Assembly: GCA_947484245.1 (NCBI GenBank)
Contig: CANKOT010000019.1
Span: 1-28,578 of the forward strand
DNA from: Comamonadaceae bacterium
GTDB taxonomy: Bacteria; Pseudomonadota; Gammaproteobacteria; Burkholderiales; Burkholderiaceae
Length of the DNA stretch: 28,578 nucleotides
Direction: 5' to 3'
Shown in pieces: positions 18,081 to 27,669 of the stretch. The first letter of the stretch is position 1. Each line of letters opens with the position of its first letter. A model generated the notes under the pieces. It ran no database searches. It saw nothing but the letters and a program-made list of their open reading frames with translations, and was not told the DNA's origin. A program made the translations under genes and the position numbers.

Positions 18081-19025
18081 ATGAACATCCTTTTCATTGT
18101 CGACCCCCTAGCCTCCTTCAAGATCAAGAAGGACACCAGTTTTGCCATGATGCGCGAGGCCCAAAAGCGCGGCCACAGGGTCACGGCTTGCGAGGTGCCG
18201 CACATTCAATGGAAGCGCGGTGAGTGCGTCAAAGCGCAAGTTCAAGACCTGCGCTTAACTGGCGATGCCAACACTTGGTACGAAGTGACGGCCACGCGCC
18301 AAACTTGGCTGAAAGACTTTGACGCCATCATCATGCGCAAAGATCCGCCCTTCGACAGCGAATTTTTCTACGCCACGCATTTGCTCAGCCAAGCCGAGCG
18401 CGAAGGCGCTAAGGTGTTCAACAAGGCATCAGCCCTTCGTGATCATCCTGAAAAATTGGCCATCATGGAGTTCCCCCAATTCATTGGGCCTACTTTGGTG
18501 ACACGTTCTGCAGAAGCCATCAAGGCATTTCATGCCGAGCACCAAGACATCATCTTGAAACCGCTCGATGGCATGGGCGGCATGGGTATTTTCCGTGTCG
18601 GTGCTGATGGCATGAATTTGGGCTCGATCATTGAGACGCTCAACCTCGATGGCGCGCAATCGGTCATGGTGCAAAAGTTTTTGCCAGCCATTGCGCAAGG
18701 CGACAAGCGCGTGCTCATCATTGGTGGCAAGCCTGTGCCTTTTTGCTTGGCCCGCATTCCACAAGGCGGCGAAGTGCGTGGCAACTTGGCCGCTGGTGGT
18801 AAAGGCGTGGCGCAACCCATTACCGACAACGACCGTGCCATTGCAGAAGCCATTGGCCCCATCTTGGCTGCGCGTGGTTTGTTGTTGATTGGCTTAGACA
18901 TCATTGGCACCAGCGTGACCGAAATCAACGTCACCAGCCCCACGTGTTTCCAAGAAATTTTTGATCAAACAGGTTGCGATGTGGCGTCGATTTTCATCGA
19001 CGCCCTAGAAGCCTCTTTGAATTAA
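18081..19025 (+). CDS. gshB: Glutathione synthetase
   Basis: Joins gamma-glutamylcysteine and glycine with ATP to form glutathione. The 314-residue protein has the prokaryotic N-terminus [37 protein letters not shown], the ATP-grasp glycine-rich loop [33 protein letters not shown] and the C-terminal metal-binding [13 protein letters not shown]. Length is normal (E. coli 316). The gene gshA is not adjacent. Glutathione is the carrier for the persulfide oxidised by the dioxygenase encoded about 5 kb upstream, a possible functional link only. The TAA stop overlaps the stop of convergent glcB. Confidence 0.96.
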   Translation: MNILFIVDPLASFKIKKDTSFAMMREAQKRGHRVTACEVPHIQWKRGECVKAQVQDLRLTGDANTWYEVTATRQTWLKDFDAIIMRKDPPFDSEFFYATHLLSQAEREGAKVFNKASALRDHPEKLAIMEFPQFIGPTLVTRSAEAIKAFHAEHQDIILKPLDGMGGMGIFRVGADGMNLGSIIETLNLDGAQSVMVQKFLPAIAQGDKRVLIIGGKPVPFCLARIPQGGEVRGNLAAGGKGVAQPITDNDRAIAEAIGPILAARGLLLIGLDIIGTSVTEINVTSPTCFQEIFDQTGCDVASIFIDALEASLN

Positions 19026-21253
19026 GCGGCCTTCACCTTCAAACGCCAAGCGTGCAACAAAGGCTCGGTGTAACCACTGGGTTGCTCTTTGCCTTTGAAG
19101 ACCAAGTCGCAAGCCGCTTGATAAGCCTTGGATGTTTTGAAGTTGCCCGCCATCTTTTGGTACAAAGCATCGCCCGCGTTTTGTTGGTCCACCACAGCGG
19201 CCATGCGCTCCATGGTGGATTTCACTTGCGCTTGCGTCACCACACCATGCGCCAGCCAGTTGGCAATGTGCTGGCTGCTGATGCGCAAAGTGGCTCGGTC
19301 TTCCATCAAGCCCACACCATGGATATCGGGCACTTTGGAACAACCTACGCCTTGGTCAACCCAGCGCACCACATAACCCAAAATGCCTTGGGCATTGTTG
19401 TCGAGTTCGTCTTGCTTGTCCTTCGCGGTCCACTCTGCAGCCTGTGCTTTGGTAACCACGGGGAACTGCAACAACTTGCTCAAAGTTTCTTCGCGCAGGT
19501 CTTTGGCACTTTGTTTGCTAATGTTTTTCTCCATCTGCTTTTGCAGCGCTGGCACGTTCACTTGGTGATAATGCATGGCATGCAAGGTGGCAGCGGTAGG
19601 GCTTGGCACCCAAGCTGTATTGGCGCCCGCATTGGGGTGACCAATTTTTTGTTTCAGCATATCGGCCATCAAATCGGGCATGGCCCACATGCCTTTGCCA
19701 ATCTGTGCACGACCGCGCAAACCGGCTTGCAAGCCCACGGCCACGTTACTTCTCTCATAAGCACCGAGCCAAGTGCTGCCCTTGATGTCGCCCTTGCGCA
19801 TCACAGGACCGGCCAACATGCAGGTGTGCATTTCATCGCCAGTGCGATCCAAGAAACCCGTGTTGATGAAGGCCACGCGCGATTTGGCAGCTGCAATGCA
19901 GGCTGCCAAATTGACGCTGGTGCGGCGCTCTTCGTCCATGATGCCCAGCTTCACAGTCGAAGTCTTCAAGCCCAAGACTTTTTCAACACGGCCAAACAAG
20001 GTGTCGGCAAAACCCACTTCTTTGGGGCCATGCATTTTGGGCTTCACGATGTAAACGCTGCCAGTGCGGCTGTTGCGTAAATCGACACCCTTCTTCTTTT
20101 GCAAATCGGCCATGGCGCACGTGGTGGTAATCATGGCGTCCAAAATGCCTTCTGGAATTTCTTTTTGAGTGCCGTCTGCTGCGTTGTACAAAATGGCGGG
20201 ATTGGTCATGAGGTGACCGACATTGCGCACGAACAACAAAGAACGGCCATGCAACACTTCGTGGCCTTTGCCGCTCGGCTTGGTGTACACGCGGTCGCCA
20301 TTCAAGGTGCGTTTGAAAGTTTTGCCGCCCTTTTGCACGTCTTCTGACAAAGTGCCTTGCAAGATACCCAGCCAGTTGCTGTAGGCCAGCACTTTGTCTT
20401 CGGCATCAACGGCTGCCACCGAGTCTTCCAAATCCAAGATGGTGGAAAGCGCAGCTTCTGCCACCAAATCGGACACGCCCGCTGGGTCTGTTTTGCCAAT
20501 GGGATGTGATTTGTTGATTTGCAAATCGAGGTGCAAACCGTTGTGCTTGAACAGCAATGACGTAGGTGCCTTGGCGTCGCCTTGAAAGCCCAAAAGTTGC
20601 TTGGCATCGGCCAAGGTGGTGCTACCCGATTTCAAGCTCACCACCAACTTTCCGCCACTCACGCTGTAGCCCGTGCTGTCAATGTGCGAGCCTTTTTTCA
20701 AGGGCGCGCAACGGTCAAGCACATAGCGGCAATACTCAATCACTTTGGCGCCGCGCTTGGGGTTGTAGCCTGTACCTTTTTCGCAGCCATCGGCTTCGCT
20801 CAATGCGTCGGTGCCATACAAAGCGTCATACAACGAGCCCCAACGTGCGTTAGCCGCATTGAGTGCATAACGTGCATTCAAAATGGGCACCACCAATTGA
20901 GGGCCAGCCAACACCGCCAATTCGGCGTCTACGTTTTGAGTGGTGGCTTTCGGGCTCTTGGGTTCGGGCACCAAGTAGCCAATGGAGGTCAACTGTTTGC
21001 GATACGCCTTCATGGCTTTGGCGTCGCTCACTGGGCCTGGGTTGGCTGTGTGCCACTTGTCCATTTCCAATTGAATGCGATCACGCTCGGCCAACAGGGC
21101 CATGTTCACTGGCGCCAAGTCTTTCACAATGCCATCAAAGCCCGCCCAAAAGGTCTTGCTTTGAACGCCCACAGCGGGCAGCACTTGGTCTTCTATAAAA
21201 CGATACAGCGGTGTGGCGACGTGGAGTCCGTGGATGGCAATGCGGTCGGTCAT
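19022..21253 (-). CDS. glcB: Malate synthase G
   Basis: Condenses glyoxylate with acetyl-CoA to malate. The 743-residue monomeric G isoform (E. coli 723) shows [20 protein letters not shown], the Mg-binding region [15 protein letters not shown] (274-288), [44 protein letters not shown] and the C-terminal [20 protein letters not shown]. The start [17 protein letters not shown] at 21253 has a GAGG site upstream. A longer frame to 21280 adds only MFLFLKEAP. No isocitrate lyase or glycolate oxidase gene adjoins it, so whether it serves the glyoxylate shunt or glycolate use cannot be told here. It overlaps gshB by four bases, tail to tail. Confidence 0.96.
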   Translation of the reverse strand: MTDRIAIHGLHVATPLYRFIEDQVLPAVGVQSKTFWAGFDGIVKDLAPVNMALLAERDRIQLEMDKWHTANPGPVSDAKAMKAYRKQLTSIGYLVPEPKSPKATTQNVDAELAVLAGPQLVVPILNARYALNAANARWGSLYDALYGTDALSEADGCEKGTGYNPKRGAKVIEYCRYVLDRCAPLKKGSHIDSTGYSVSGGKLVVSLKSGSTTLADAKQLLGFQGDAKAPTSLLFKHNGLHLDLQINKSHPIGKTDPAGVSDLVAEAALSTILDLEDSVAAVDAEDKVLAYSNWLGILQGTLSEDVQKGGKTFKRTLNGDRVYTKPSGKGHEVLHGRSLLFVRNVGHLMTNPAILYNAADGTQKEIPEGILDAMITTTCAMADLQKKKGVDLRNSRTGSVYIVKPKMHGPKEVGFADTLFGRVEKVLGLKTSTVKLGIMDEERRTSVNLAACIAAAKSRVAFINTGFLDRTGDEMHTCMLAGPVMRKGDIKGSTWLGAYERSNVAVGLQAGLRGRAQIGKGMWAMPDLMADMLKQKIGHPNAGANTAWVPSPTAATLHAMHYHQVNVPALQKQMEKNISKQSAKDLREETLSKLLQFPVVTKAQAAEWTAKDKQDELDNNAQGILGYVVRWVDQGVGCSKVPDIHGVGLMEDRATLRISSQHIANWLAHGVVTQAQVKSTMERMAAVVDQQNAGDALYQKMAGNFKTSKAYQAACDLVFKGKEQPSGYTEPLLHAWRLKVKAA

Positions 21254-21565
21254 GGGGGCCTCTTTTAAAAATAAAAACAAATCTCAGCCGTATTGAACAG
21301 CATGTGGGAATGAAGCAATCAGCTTTTCCTTAATAAACCTCACTTTATTCGATGTTTCAGGGTTCATAAATTAGAGAAACATCCTTTGACTTGTGACTTT
21401 TTTGCAAAGGTTGGGGCCAAATACGTCAAAATTAGTGAAAACATTGTTCATCGCTGAAAAGCTTGAATTGCTTCAACCCAGAGAAAACCATGCCAACGGC
21501 CCACAAAACAGGCGCAGCACACATGCACAACACGCGCGGCTTAGGGCTTGCCAATGGCAGGGCCC
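21254..21565. other. 312-base divergent intergenic region, glcB / CoA-transferase
   Basis: The longest gap in the window. The glcB-proximal 150 bases are AT-rich and likely hold its promoter. I could not settle on a -35/-10 pair with confidence. No RNA gene or strong hairpin was seen. The right end holds a 27-codon reading frame (21490-21573) that overlaps the CoA-transferase start. Confidence 0.5.
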
Positions 21566-21573
21566 ATGTCTGA
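21490..21573 (+). CDS. Possible 27-residue leader peptide before the CoA-transferase
   Basis: Reads MPTAHKTGAAHMHNTRGLGL then ANGRAHV. Its TGA stop overlaps the CoA-transferase ATG as ATGTCTGA. A weak GAGAAA element precedes the ATG. No family recognised. It may be a chance frame, but the overlap geometry equals that between the Ldh-like gene and uxuB in this window. Confidence 0.2.
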   Translation: MPTAHKTGAAHMHNTRGLGLANGRAHV

Positions 21574-22768
21574 CACGACAGAGTCGCGCCTGCCCTATGA
21601 GGGCATTCGCGTGGTCGAATTGACGCACATGGTCATGGGCCCCACATGCGGCATGGTGCTGGCCGACTTGGGTGCAGAGGTCATCAAAGTTGAGCCTTTT
21701 GGCCATGGCCACGAAGGCGACAACACCCGCAAACTCTTGGGCTCTGGCGCAGGTTTTTTTCCGCTGTTCAACCGCAACAAAAAAAGTCTAGCGCTTGACT
21801 TGAAAACCCCCGAAGGCAAAGAAGCGGTTCTTCGTTTGATTGCCACCGCCGACATCTTCAGTGAGAACTTCAAGCCAGGCACGATGGAAAAACTAGGGCT
21901 TGATTACGCCACCTTGAAGAAACTCAACCCCCGCTTGATTTACGTCTCACTCAAAGGTTTTTTGCCTGGCCCTTATGAACACCGCACCGCCCTTGACGAA
22001 GTGGTGCAAATGATGGGTGGCTTGGCCTACATGACAGGCCGCTCCGGCGATCCTTTGCGAGCAGGCACCAGCGTCAACGACATCATGGGCGGTATGTTTG
22101 GCGCAATTGGTGCTATGGCCGCTCTGGCACAACGCACTCAAACCGGAATCGGCCAAGAAGTGCAAAGTGCGCTGTTTGAAAACAATGTGTTCTTGGTGGC
22201 ACAGCACATGATGCAATACCAAGTCACAGGCAAAGCCGCAGCGCCCATGCCAGAGCGAATTTCAGCATGGGCTGTCTACGATGTGTTTGTGGTCAAAGAT
22301 GGCGAACAAATTTTCTTGGCGGTGGTCAGCGACACAGCTTGGAAAATTTTCTGTGATGTCTTCCACTATCCCGACCTGTTCAGTGACGCTCGCTTGCTCA
22401 CCAACAACGACCGTGTGAAGGCGCGCGAATGGTTGATTCCACTTTTGCGCGACAGACTGAAAGATTTTTCAGCAGCCCATTTAAGCGATGTGTTCGATAA
22501 AAATTCATTGCCTTATGCACCCATCACCGCGCCCCATGAATTGCTGCAGGACCCCCACCTGTTGGCCACTGGCGGCCTGGCCCCCGTTCAACTCAATGAC
22601 GGCCGCGAAATCAACACCGTTCTCTTGCCGCTCAGTTTGAATCAAGCGCGTTTGAAAGTTCGCCAGTCAGCACCCCACTTAGGCCAACACAACACAGCCT
22701 TGTTAAGCAGCCTAGGCTACAGCGCTGAAGACATTCAAAAACTAAGCCCTCCCAACGAGGCGGACTGA
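21566..22768 (+). CDS. CaiB/BaiF (family III) CoA-transferase
   Basis: Transfers CoA between an acyl-CoA and a carboxylic acid through an enzyme-bound anhydride. The 400-residue protein has the family N-terminus GIRVVELTHMVMGPTCGMVL, ADLGAEVIKVEPFG, FNRNKKSLALDLKTPEGKEA, NFKPGTMEKLGL, and TSVNDIMGGMFGAIGA with Asp172 in the position of the catalytic Asp169 of formyl-CoA transferase. The ATG at 21566 is chosen because AGGG lies five bases upstream and it matches the family start. An ATG at 21548 would add six residues. Substrate unknown: the family covers formyl/oxalyl, succinyl/citramalyl, carnitine and 2-methylacyl-CoA. A LysR gene follows within 26 bases. Confidence 0.9.
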   Translation: MSDTTESRLPYEGIRVVELTHMVMGPTCGMVLADLGAEVIKVEPFGHGHEGDNTRKLLGSGAGFFPLFNRNKKSLALDLKTPEGKEAVLRLIATADIFSENFKPGTMEKLGLDYATLKKLNPRLIYVSLKGFLPGPYEHRTALDEVVQMMGGLAYMTGRSGDPLRAGTSVNDIMGGMFGAIGAMAALAQRTQTGIGQEVQSALFENNVFLVAQHMMQYQVTGKAAAPMPERISAWAVYDVFVVKDGEQIFLAVVSDTAWKIFCDVFHYPDLFSDARLLTNNDRVKAREWLIPLLRDRLKDFSAAHLSDVFDKNSLPYAPITAPHELLQDPHLLATGGLAPVQLNDGREINTVLLPLSLNQARLKVRQSAPHLGQHNTALLSSLGYSAEDIQKLSPPNEAD

Positions 22769-22794
22769 ACCGCAAACCAGCAAGCACTTGAAGC

Positions 22795-23727
22795 ATGGAC
22801 AAACTCAAAGTTTTCGAATCTTTTGTGTCAGTGGCAACGCGTGGCAGCTTGAGTGCGGCCGCTAGAGCTGAAGGCGTTGCGCCAGCCATCATTGGCAGGC
22901 GACTTGATGCGCTGGAGTCGCACTTGGGTGTGAAGTTGCTTTTGCGAACCACTCGCCGAATCAGCCTGACGCACGAAGGCAGCGCTTTTTTAGAGAACTG
23001 CCAACGCCTTTTAAGCGATGTCGCCAATGCCGAAGACAGTGTTTCAGCCGGTGGCTTAAAAGCCAGCGGCCATTTGCGCATCACAGCACCTGCAGGATTT
23101 GGACGCCGCCATGTCGCGCCACTCGCCCCTTTGTTTCATGCCCAACATCCCGATGTCAAAATTTCTTTGAACCTCAGCGACAGGGTCATCGACTTGGCCG
23201 CCGAAGGCTTTGACTTTGCCGTGCGAGTAGGCGACCTCCCAGATTCTTCCTTGGTCAGCGTGCGACTGGCCGACAACCGGCGACTTTGCGTCGCCACACC
23301 GACCTATTTGGCCAAGCATGGCACCCCCCAACACCCATCAGATTTGTTGCATCACAGCTGCCTGACGCTTTCCAGTGACGCGTCGCAAACTCGCGGATGG
23401 GCCTTCAAAACAGCCTCGCCAGACAACCCAGAAGGCCCTGAAGTGACGCATCTGCGACCCAACGGCCCTCTAGACTGCTCCGACGGCCAAGTGCTGCACA
23501 GCTGGTGTCTGGCCCACATGGGCTTTGCCTGGCGCAGCACGTGGGAGGTGGAAAACGACATTCAATCGGGCCAGTTGGTCGAGGTTTTGGCCCATTTTGC
23601 AGCCCCGCCTAATGGCATTTACGGCGTTTTCCCCCAACGCAAGCACTTGCCCCTGCGTTTGCGGCTTTGGATCGACTTTTTAAAGCATCACTACAGCTTG
23701 CCCGCAACTTGGCAAAGCGCCCCGTAA
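22795..23727 (+). CDS. LysR family transcriptional regulator
   Basis: A 310-residue regulator. The winged helix-turn-helix occupies residues 2-60 (FESFVSVATRGSLSAAARAE, then IIGRRLDALESHLGVKLLLR), followed by TTRRISLTHEGSAF and the linker helix. The periplasmic-binding-like effector domain begins at SGHLRITAPAGFGRRHVAPL. The domain is of the CrgA/PA2220-like group (DLAAEGFDFAVRVGDLPDSS). It lies downstream on the same strand as the CoA-transferase, so it may be co-transcribed and control that gene or an unlinked one. LysR genes are more often divergent from their target. The effector is unknown. Confidence 0.9.
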   Translation: MDKLKVFESFVSVATRGSLSAAARAEGVAPAIIGRRLDALESHLGVKLLLRTTRRISLTHEGSAFLENCQRLLSDVANAEDSVSAGGLKASGHLRITAPAGFGRRHVAPLAPLFHAQHPDVKISLNLSDRVIDLAAEGFDFAVRVGDLPDSSLVSVRLADNRRLCVATPTYLAKHGTPQHPSDLLHHSCLTLSSDASQTRGWAFKTASPDNPEGPEVTHLRPNGPLDCSDGQVLHSWCLAHMGFAWRSTWEVENDIQSGQLVEVLAHFAAPPNGIYGVFPQRKHLPLRLRLWIDFLKHHYSLPATWQSAP

Positions 23728-23736
23728 AATCAGGAC

Positions 23737-25422
23737 ATGCTTCAAGCCAAACAAGAATTACTCTCGGCCCTTGCCGCCGAACTCGAACGCCTGCACGCAG
23801 GTGCAGGTGCCAAGGCCACTTTTGAATCCCCCAAGGTGGCCGCCCATGGCGATTTGGCCTGCACGGCAGCTATGACCTTGGCCAAACCTTTGGGTCAAAA
23901 CCCCAGACAAGTGGGCGAAGCCCTGCGCAGTGCGCTCATGGCCACACCCGCATTCAGCCAATGGGTGGAAAGCATCGACATTGCAGGCCCGGGCTTTTTG
24001 AACCTCAAGCTCAAACCCAGCGCCAAGCAATTCGTGATCCAAGAAGTGCTGCATGCGGCCTCGTGCTTTGGCAAACAAGCTGAGCGCAAGGAAAAAGTGT
24101 TGGTGGAGTTTGTATCAGCCAATCCCACCGGTCCACTGCACGTGGGTCATGGCCGCCAAGCTGCTTTGGGCGATGCCATTTGCAATCTGTTTGCCACGCA
24201 AGGGTGGTCGGTGTACCGCGAGTTTTATTACAACGACGCGGGCGTCCAAATCAACACCTTGGCTTCCTCTACCCAGTTGCGCGCACAAGGCTTCAAGCCG
24301 GGTGATGCTGAATGGCCCAGCGGTGAAAACGCAGCCGCCTACAACGGCGATTACATCCAAGACATTGCGCAAGATTTCTTGGCTCAAAAAACCGTCAAGT
24401 CTGACGACCGCGAATTTACGGGCAGTGGCGACCTGAGCGATTTGAACGGCATGCGCGAATTTGCCGTGGCCTATTTGCGCCACGAACAAGATCTCGACTT
24501 GAAAGCCTTCGACGTCAAGTTTGACAACTACTACCTCGAGTCGAGTCTCTACACCAGCGGCCGCGTGGACAGTGCGGTCAAGAAGCTGCAAGAAGCCGGC
24601 AAGACCTACGAACAAGATGGCGCGCTGTGGCTCAAGTCGACCGACTACGGTGACGACAAAGACCGAGTGATGCGCAAAGGCGACGGCACCTATACTTACT
24701 TTGTCCCCGATGTAGCGTATCACATTACCAAATGGGAGCGCGGCTTTACCAAGGTGGTCAACATTCAAGGCACCGACCACCACGGCACCATTGCACGGGT
24801 TCGTGCAGGGTTGCAAGCCGCTGGTGCAGGCATACCCCAAGGCTATCCCGACTATGTGCTTCACACCATGGTGCGCGTGATGCGCGGTGGCGAAGAAGTG
24901 AAAATTTCCAAACGTGCTGGCAGCTATGTGACTTTGCGCGACCTCATTGAGTGGACCAGCAAAGACGCGGTGCGATTTTTCTTGCTTAGCCGCAAGCCTG
25001 ACACCGAGTATGTGTTTGACATTGATTTGGCCTTGGCCAAAAACAACGACAACCCCGTTTACTACGTGCAGTACGCCCACGCTCGCATTCACTCCATCTT
25101 GCGCACGTGGGGCGGCAATGTGGCCAGCTTGGCCAAAGCAGACCTGTCCAGTTTGGACAACCCCAAAGCGCAAGCCCTTATGTTGCTCTTGGCCAAATAT
25201 CCCGAAATGCTCACGGCGGCCTCAGAAGATTTTGCCCCGCACGATGTGACCTTTTACTTGCGCGACTTGGCGGCCAGCTATCACAGCTACTACGATGCCG
25301 AACGCATTTTGGTCGAAGACGAGTCGCTCAAATTGGCTCGCTTGGCCTTGGTTGCAGCTTGCGCGCAAGTCTTGCAAAATGGCTTGAAAATCTTGGGTGT
25401 GTCCGCGCCTGAGCAAATGTAA
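23737..25422 (+). CDS. argS: Arginyl-tRNA synthetase
   Basis: Charges tRNA-Arg. The 561-residue class I synthetase has the N-terminal Add1 domain (1-110), [20 protein letters not shown] with the HIGH-type motif HVGH at 135-138, and the KMSK-type loop [15 protein letters not shown] from residue 389. The C-terminal anticodon-binding helical domain follows ([16 protein letters not shown] onward). Length is normal. The ATG lies nine bases after the LysR stop, with AGGA almost touching it, a tight ribosome-binding spacing. Followed by the SPOR and dsbA genes as in other Comamonadaceae. Confidence 0.97.
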   Translation: MLQAKQELLSALAAELERLHAGAGAKATFESPKVAAHGDLACTAAMTLAKPLGQNPRQVGEALRSALMATPAFSQWVESIDIAGPGFLNLKLKPSAKQFVIQEVLHAASCFGKQAERKEKVLVEFVSANPTGPLHVGHGRQAALGDAICNLFATQGWSVYREFYYNDAGVQINTLASSTQLRAQGFKPGDAEWPSGENAAAYNGDYIQDIAQDFLAQKTVKSDDREFTGSGDLSDLNGMREFAVAYLRHEQDLDLKAFDVKFDNYYLESSLYTSGRVDSAVKKLQEAGKTYEQDGALWLKSTDYGDDKDRVMRKGDGTYTYFVPDVAYHITKWERGFTKVVNIQGTDHHGTIARVRAGLQAAGAGIPQGYPDYVLHTMVRVMRGGEEVKISKRAGSYVTLRDLIEWTSKDAVRFFLLSRKPDTEYVFDIDLALAKNNDNPVYYVQYAHARIHSILRTWGGNVASLAKADLSSLDNPKAQALMLLLAKYPEMLTAASEDFAPHDVTFYLRDLAASYHSYYDAERILVEDESLKLARLALVAACAQVLQNGLKILGVSAPEQM

Positions 25423-25467
25423 TTTGGTCGCCACTTTTTCAAAATGACTTTGAGAGCACATCACAAC

Positions 25468-26199
25468 ATGTCCCACTCCAACATCCAACGCCAGCGCGGT
25501 GGTACCTTGCTCGGCTTTGTTCTGGGTTTGGTCATTGGTCTCACGGTGGCACTTGGCGTGGCCATGTACGTGACCAAAGTGCCCATGCCCTTTAGCAACA
25601 AAAATCAAACTCGCTCAGCAGGCCAAGATGCGATCGAAACCGAGAAGAACAAAGACTGGAATCCGAATGGCGCATTGCAAAGCAAACCTGCCACGCCCGA
25701 AGTGACCCCTGAAGCTGCAGCAGCAGCCGCCGCCGCTGCAAATGCTGGCAATGCTGGATCAAATACCCCCAACCCGAATGCGCCTGCGCCCGCTGTCACG
25801 GCCGACCCCCTAGCCGATTTGCTTAAAAAATCAACGGCCCCTGCACCGGCTTCACAGCCTGCTGCTGTGCCGCCCTCGCCGCCCTCCGCAACTGCGCCAG
25901 CCGCCGCACCACCGCCAGCAGCCACACCTCAGCCGGCAGCCAAAGCTGCCGCTGCAAGCGATCCTTTTACCTACTTTGTTCAAGCGGGTGCCTTCAAATC
26001 TGCAACCGATGCGGACGCTCAGAAAGCCAAGCTTTCCATGATGGGCATTGAAGCCAAAGTGAGTGAACGTGAGCAAGCCGGACGTGCTATTTTCCGGGTT
26101 CGCAGCGGCCCCTTTGATGACAAAGAGCAAGCTGAAAAAATCAAATCTCGCCTCGATGCCAGCGGCATGGATGCCGCCTTGGTGCGCGTCCAACGCTGA
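25468..26199 (+). CDS. SPOR-domain inner-membrane protein
   Basis: A 243-residue bitopic membrane protein expected to bind denuded septal peptidoglycan. A short cytoplasmic N-terminus (MSHSNIQRQRGG) leads into one transmembrane helix, TLLGFVLGLVIGLTVALGVA. A long low-complexity Ala/Pro-rich periplasmic linker (about residues 65-160) follows. The SPOR domain starts at TYFVQAGAFKSATDADAQKA and ends with MDAALVRVQR. The start was chosen at 25468 because the polar MSHSNIQRQRGGT opening fits family members. An in-frame ATG at 25444 would add eight residues. Similar to FtsN-type proteins by layout, but the name ftsN is not justified from sequence alone. Confidence 0.87.
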   Translation: MSHSNIQRQRGGTLLGFVLGLVIGLTVALGVAMYVTKVPMPFSNKNQTRSAGQDAIETEKNKDWNPNGALQSKPATPEVTPEAAAAAAAAANAGNAGSNTPNPNAPAPAVTADPLADLLKKSTAPAPASQPAAVPPSPPSATAPAAAPPPAATPQPAAKAAAASDPFTYFVQAGAFKSATDADAQKAKLSMMGIEAKVSEREQAGRAIFRVRSGPFDDKEQAEKIKSRLDASGMDAALVRVQR

Positions 26200-26243
26200 G
26201 ATTTTCAAATCAATGACAAACACCTATTGACCAGGAGTACCGT

Positions 26244-26906
26244 ATGAAACGTCGCGAATTTTCTTTAGCCACATTGGGCACAGCTGCTGCGCTTGGCGCT
26301 TTAGGTCTGAGTAGCCCTAGTTTTGCGCAAGGCCCTGCCAAATTTGTGGCGGGCAAAGACTTCATCAAGCTAGCCCGCGCTGTTCCCACAGAAACAGAGA
26401 CTGGCAAAATTGAAGTCATCGAATTTTTTTGGTACAGCTGCGGTCACTGCAACAGTTTTGAACCCGCTTTTGGTCAATGGATCAAAAATGCGCCCAAGGA
26501 TGTGGTGGTGCGCCGCATCCCTGTTGCTTTCAGAGACGACTTCGCGCCCCAACAACGCTTGTATTTCTCTTTAGAAGCCATGGGTTTGTTAGACAAGCTG
26601 CATGTCAAAGTCTTCCATACCATCCATGTCGAGCGCCAGCTCTTGAACACCGATGCCAGCATTTTGGCTTGGGTTGAAAAGCAAGGCGTCGACAAAACCA
26701 AATTTGCAGACACCGCGAAGTCTTTTGGCGTGGCCAGCAAACTCAAGCGTGCGGTGCAGTTGCAAAACGATTTCAAGGTTGAAGGTGTTCCTTCTTTGGG
26801 CGTCGCGGGCAAGTACTACATTGACGGCACTTCGGCAGGCAACATGGATCGCGCATTGCAAGTGACCGACTCTTTGTTGTCACAAGTTCGACAAGGCCGT
26901 GCCTGA
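26244..26906 (+). CDS. dsbA: Periplasmic thiol:disulfide oxidoreductase DsbA
   Basis: Introduces disulfide bonds into exported proteins. The 220-residue precursor has a signal peptide with a twin arginine (MKRREFSLATLGTAAALGAL) and a likely SFA/QG cleavage near residue 28. The thioredoxin-fold domain carries EFFWYSCGHCNSFEP with active-site Cys66 and Cys69 and a CGHC dipeptide (E. coli DsbA has CPHC). The cis-proline loop is EGVPSLGV (Pro183). The helical insert lies between. An AGGAG site sits 6-10 bases before the ATG. It is the last gene of the argS-SPOR-dsbA group and is followed by a clear intrinsic terminator. Confidence 0.94.
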   Translation: MKRREFSLATLGTAAALGALGLSSPSFAQGPAKFVAGKDFIKLARAVPTETETGKIEVIEFFWYSCGHCNSFEPAFGQWIKNAPKDVVVRRIPVAFRDDFAPQQRLYFSLEAMGLLDKLHVKVFHTIHVERQLLNTDASILAWVEKQGVDKTKFADTAKSFGVASKLKRAVQLQNDFKVEGVPSLGVAGKYYIDGTSAGNMDRALQVTDSLLSQVRQGRA

Positions 26907-26962
26907 TCTGCAACCGATCCGCGACTGATCCGCGCCTGATTAAACTAAGGTGTTGCACATCT

Positions 26963-26985
26963 GCCCGCTTCGGCGGGCTTTTTTT
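26963..26985 (+). terminator. Rho-independent terminator after dsbA
   Basis: GCCCGC (26963-26968), loop TTCG, GCGGGC (26973-26978), then seven T. A stable UUCG-type tetraloop stem followed by a T-run closes the argS-SPOR-dsbA transcription unit. Confidence 0.93.
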
Positions 26986-27008
26986 CGGCATTTTTTCATC
27001 AAATCGGC

Positions 27009-27034
27009 TTGACTTTAATCTGAAGACCTACAAT
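27009..27034 (+). promoter_or_regulatory. Possible promoter for lptA-lptB-rpoN
   Basis: A good -10-like TACAAT (27029-27034) lies 20 bases before the lptA ATG, downstream of the terminator. TTGACT (27009-27014) is the nearest -35-like element, but its spacing of 14 bases is too short. The -10 is more believable than the pair. Confidence 0.27.
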
Positions 27035-27054
27035 CAAGCAAGATTCGCGCCTTT

Positions 27055-27669
27055 ATGAAAATCAAGCTCACCACACTGCTCTGTATTCTGGCTGCCGTCT
27101 TCACGGCGCAGTTTGCTTTCGCCGAAAAAGCTGACCGAGACAAGCCCATGAACGTCGAGGCAGACAGCCTCAAACACGACGACCAGCAACAACTCACAAC
27201 TTTCACAGGCAAAGTGCTGATGACCAAGGGCACCTTGGTCCTTAAAGCGGCCAAGATGGAAGTCAAGCAAGACAACCAAGGCAACCAGGTGGCCAAGCTG
27301 TGGGCCGAACCTGGCGAACGTGTTTTCTTTCGCCAAAAACGCGAAGGCCTTGACGAATTCACCGAAGGCGAAGCCGAAACAGCCATCTACAACAGCCAAG
27401 CCAACACCCTCACACTCACGCAACGTGCTGAGTTGCGCTTGTTGCGAGGCTCGGCCGTGGCAGACCGAATTCAAGGGCAACAAATTTTGGTCAACAACAC
27501 CACCGAAGTTTTCACCGTGGATGGCAAACCCAGTGGGGCAGGCAGCAACGCTGGTGGCCAACGCGTCAGAGCCACCATCACGCCCCGTCCCAAAACCAAT
27601 GAAACAAGCCCTCCCGTGGTCGGCCCAGTTTTAAAAAGCAGCCCTCGCCCTGGGGCCGACAAGCCATGA
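27055..27669 (+). CDS. lptA: Lipopolysaccharide transport periplasmic protein LptA
   Basis: Periplasmic bridge that carries LPS from LptC in the inner membrane to LptD in the outer membrane. The 204-residue precursor has a signal peptide ([20 protein letters not shown], cut after AFA near residue 23). The OstA beta-jellyroll fold follows: [39 protein letters not shown], and [18 protein letters not shown] near the end. A disordered Pro/Ser-rich tail follows. It overlaps lptB by ATGA. The usual partners lptC, kdsC and kdsD are not upstream. A terminator and dsbA are there instead. Confidence 0.92.
   Translation: MKIKLTTLLCILAAVFTAQFAFAEKADRDKPMNVEADSLKHDDQQQLTTFTGKVLMTKGTLVLKAAKMEVKQDNQGNQVAKLWAEPGERVFFRQKREGLDEFTEGEAETAIYNSQANTLTLTQRAELRLLRGSAVADRIQGQQILVNNTTEVFTVDGKPSGAGSNAGGQRVRATITPRPKTNETSPPVVGPVLKSSPRPGADKP

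Noticed and set aside
24115..25173. 352-codon open frame antisense to argS
   Set aside because: Contained in a universally conserved gene, with low-complexity composition. Shadow frame.
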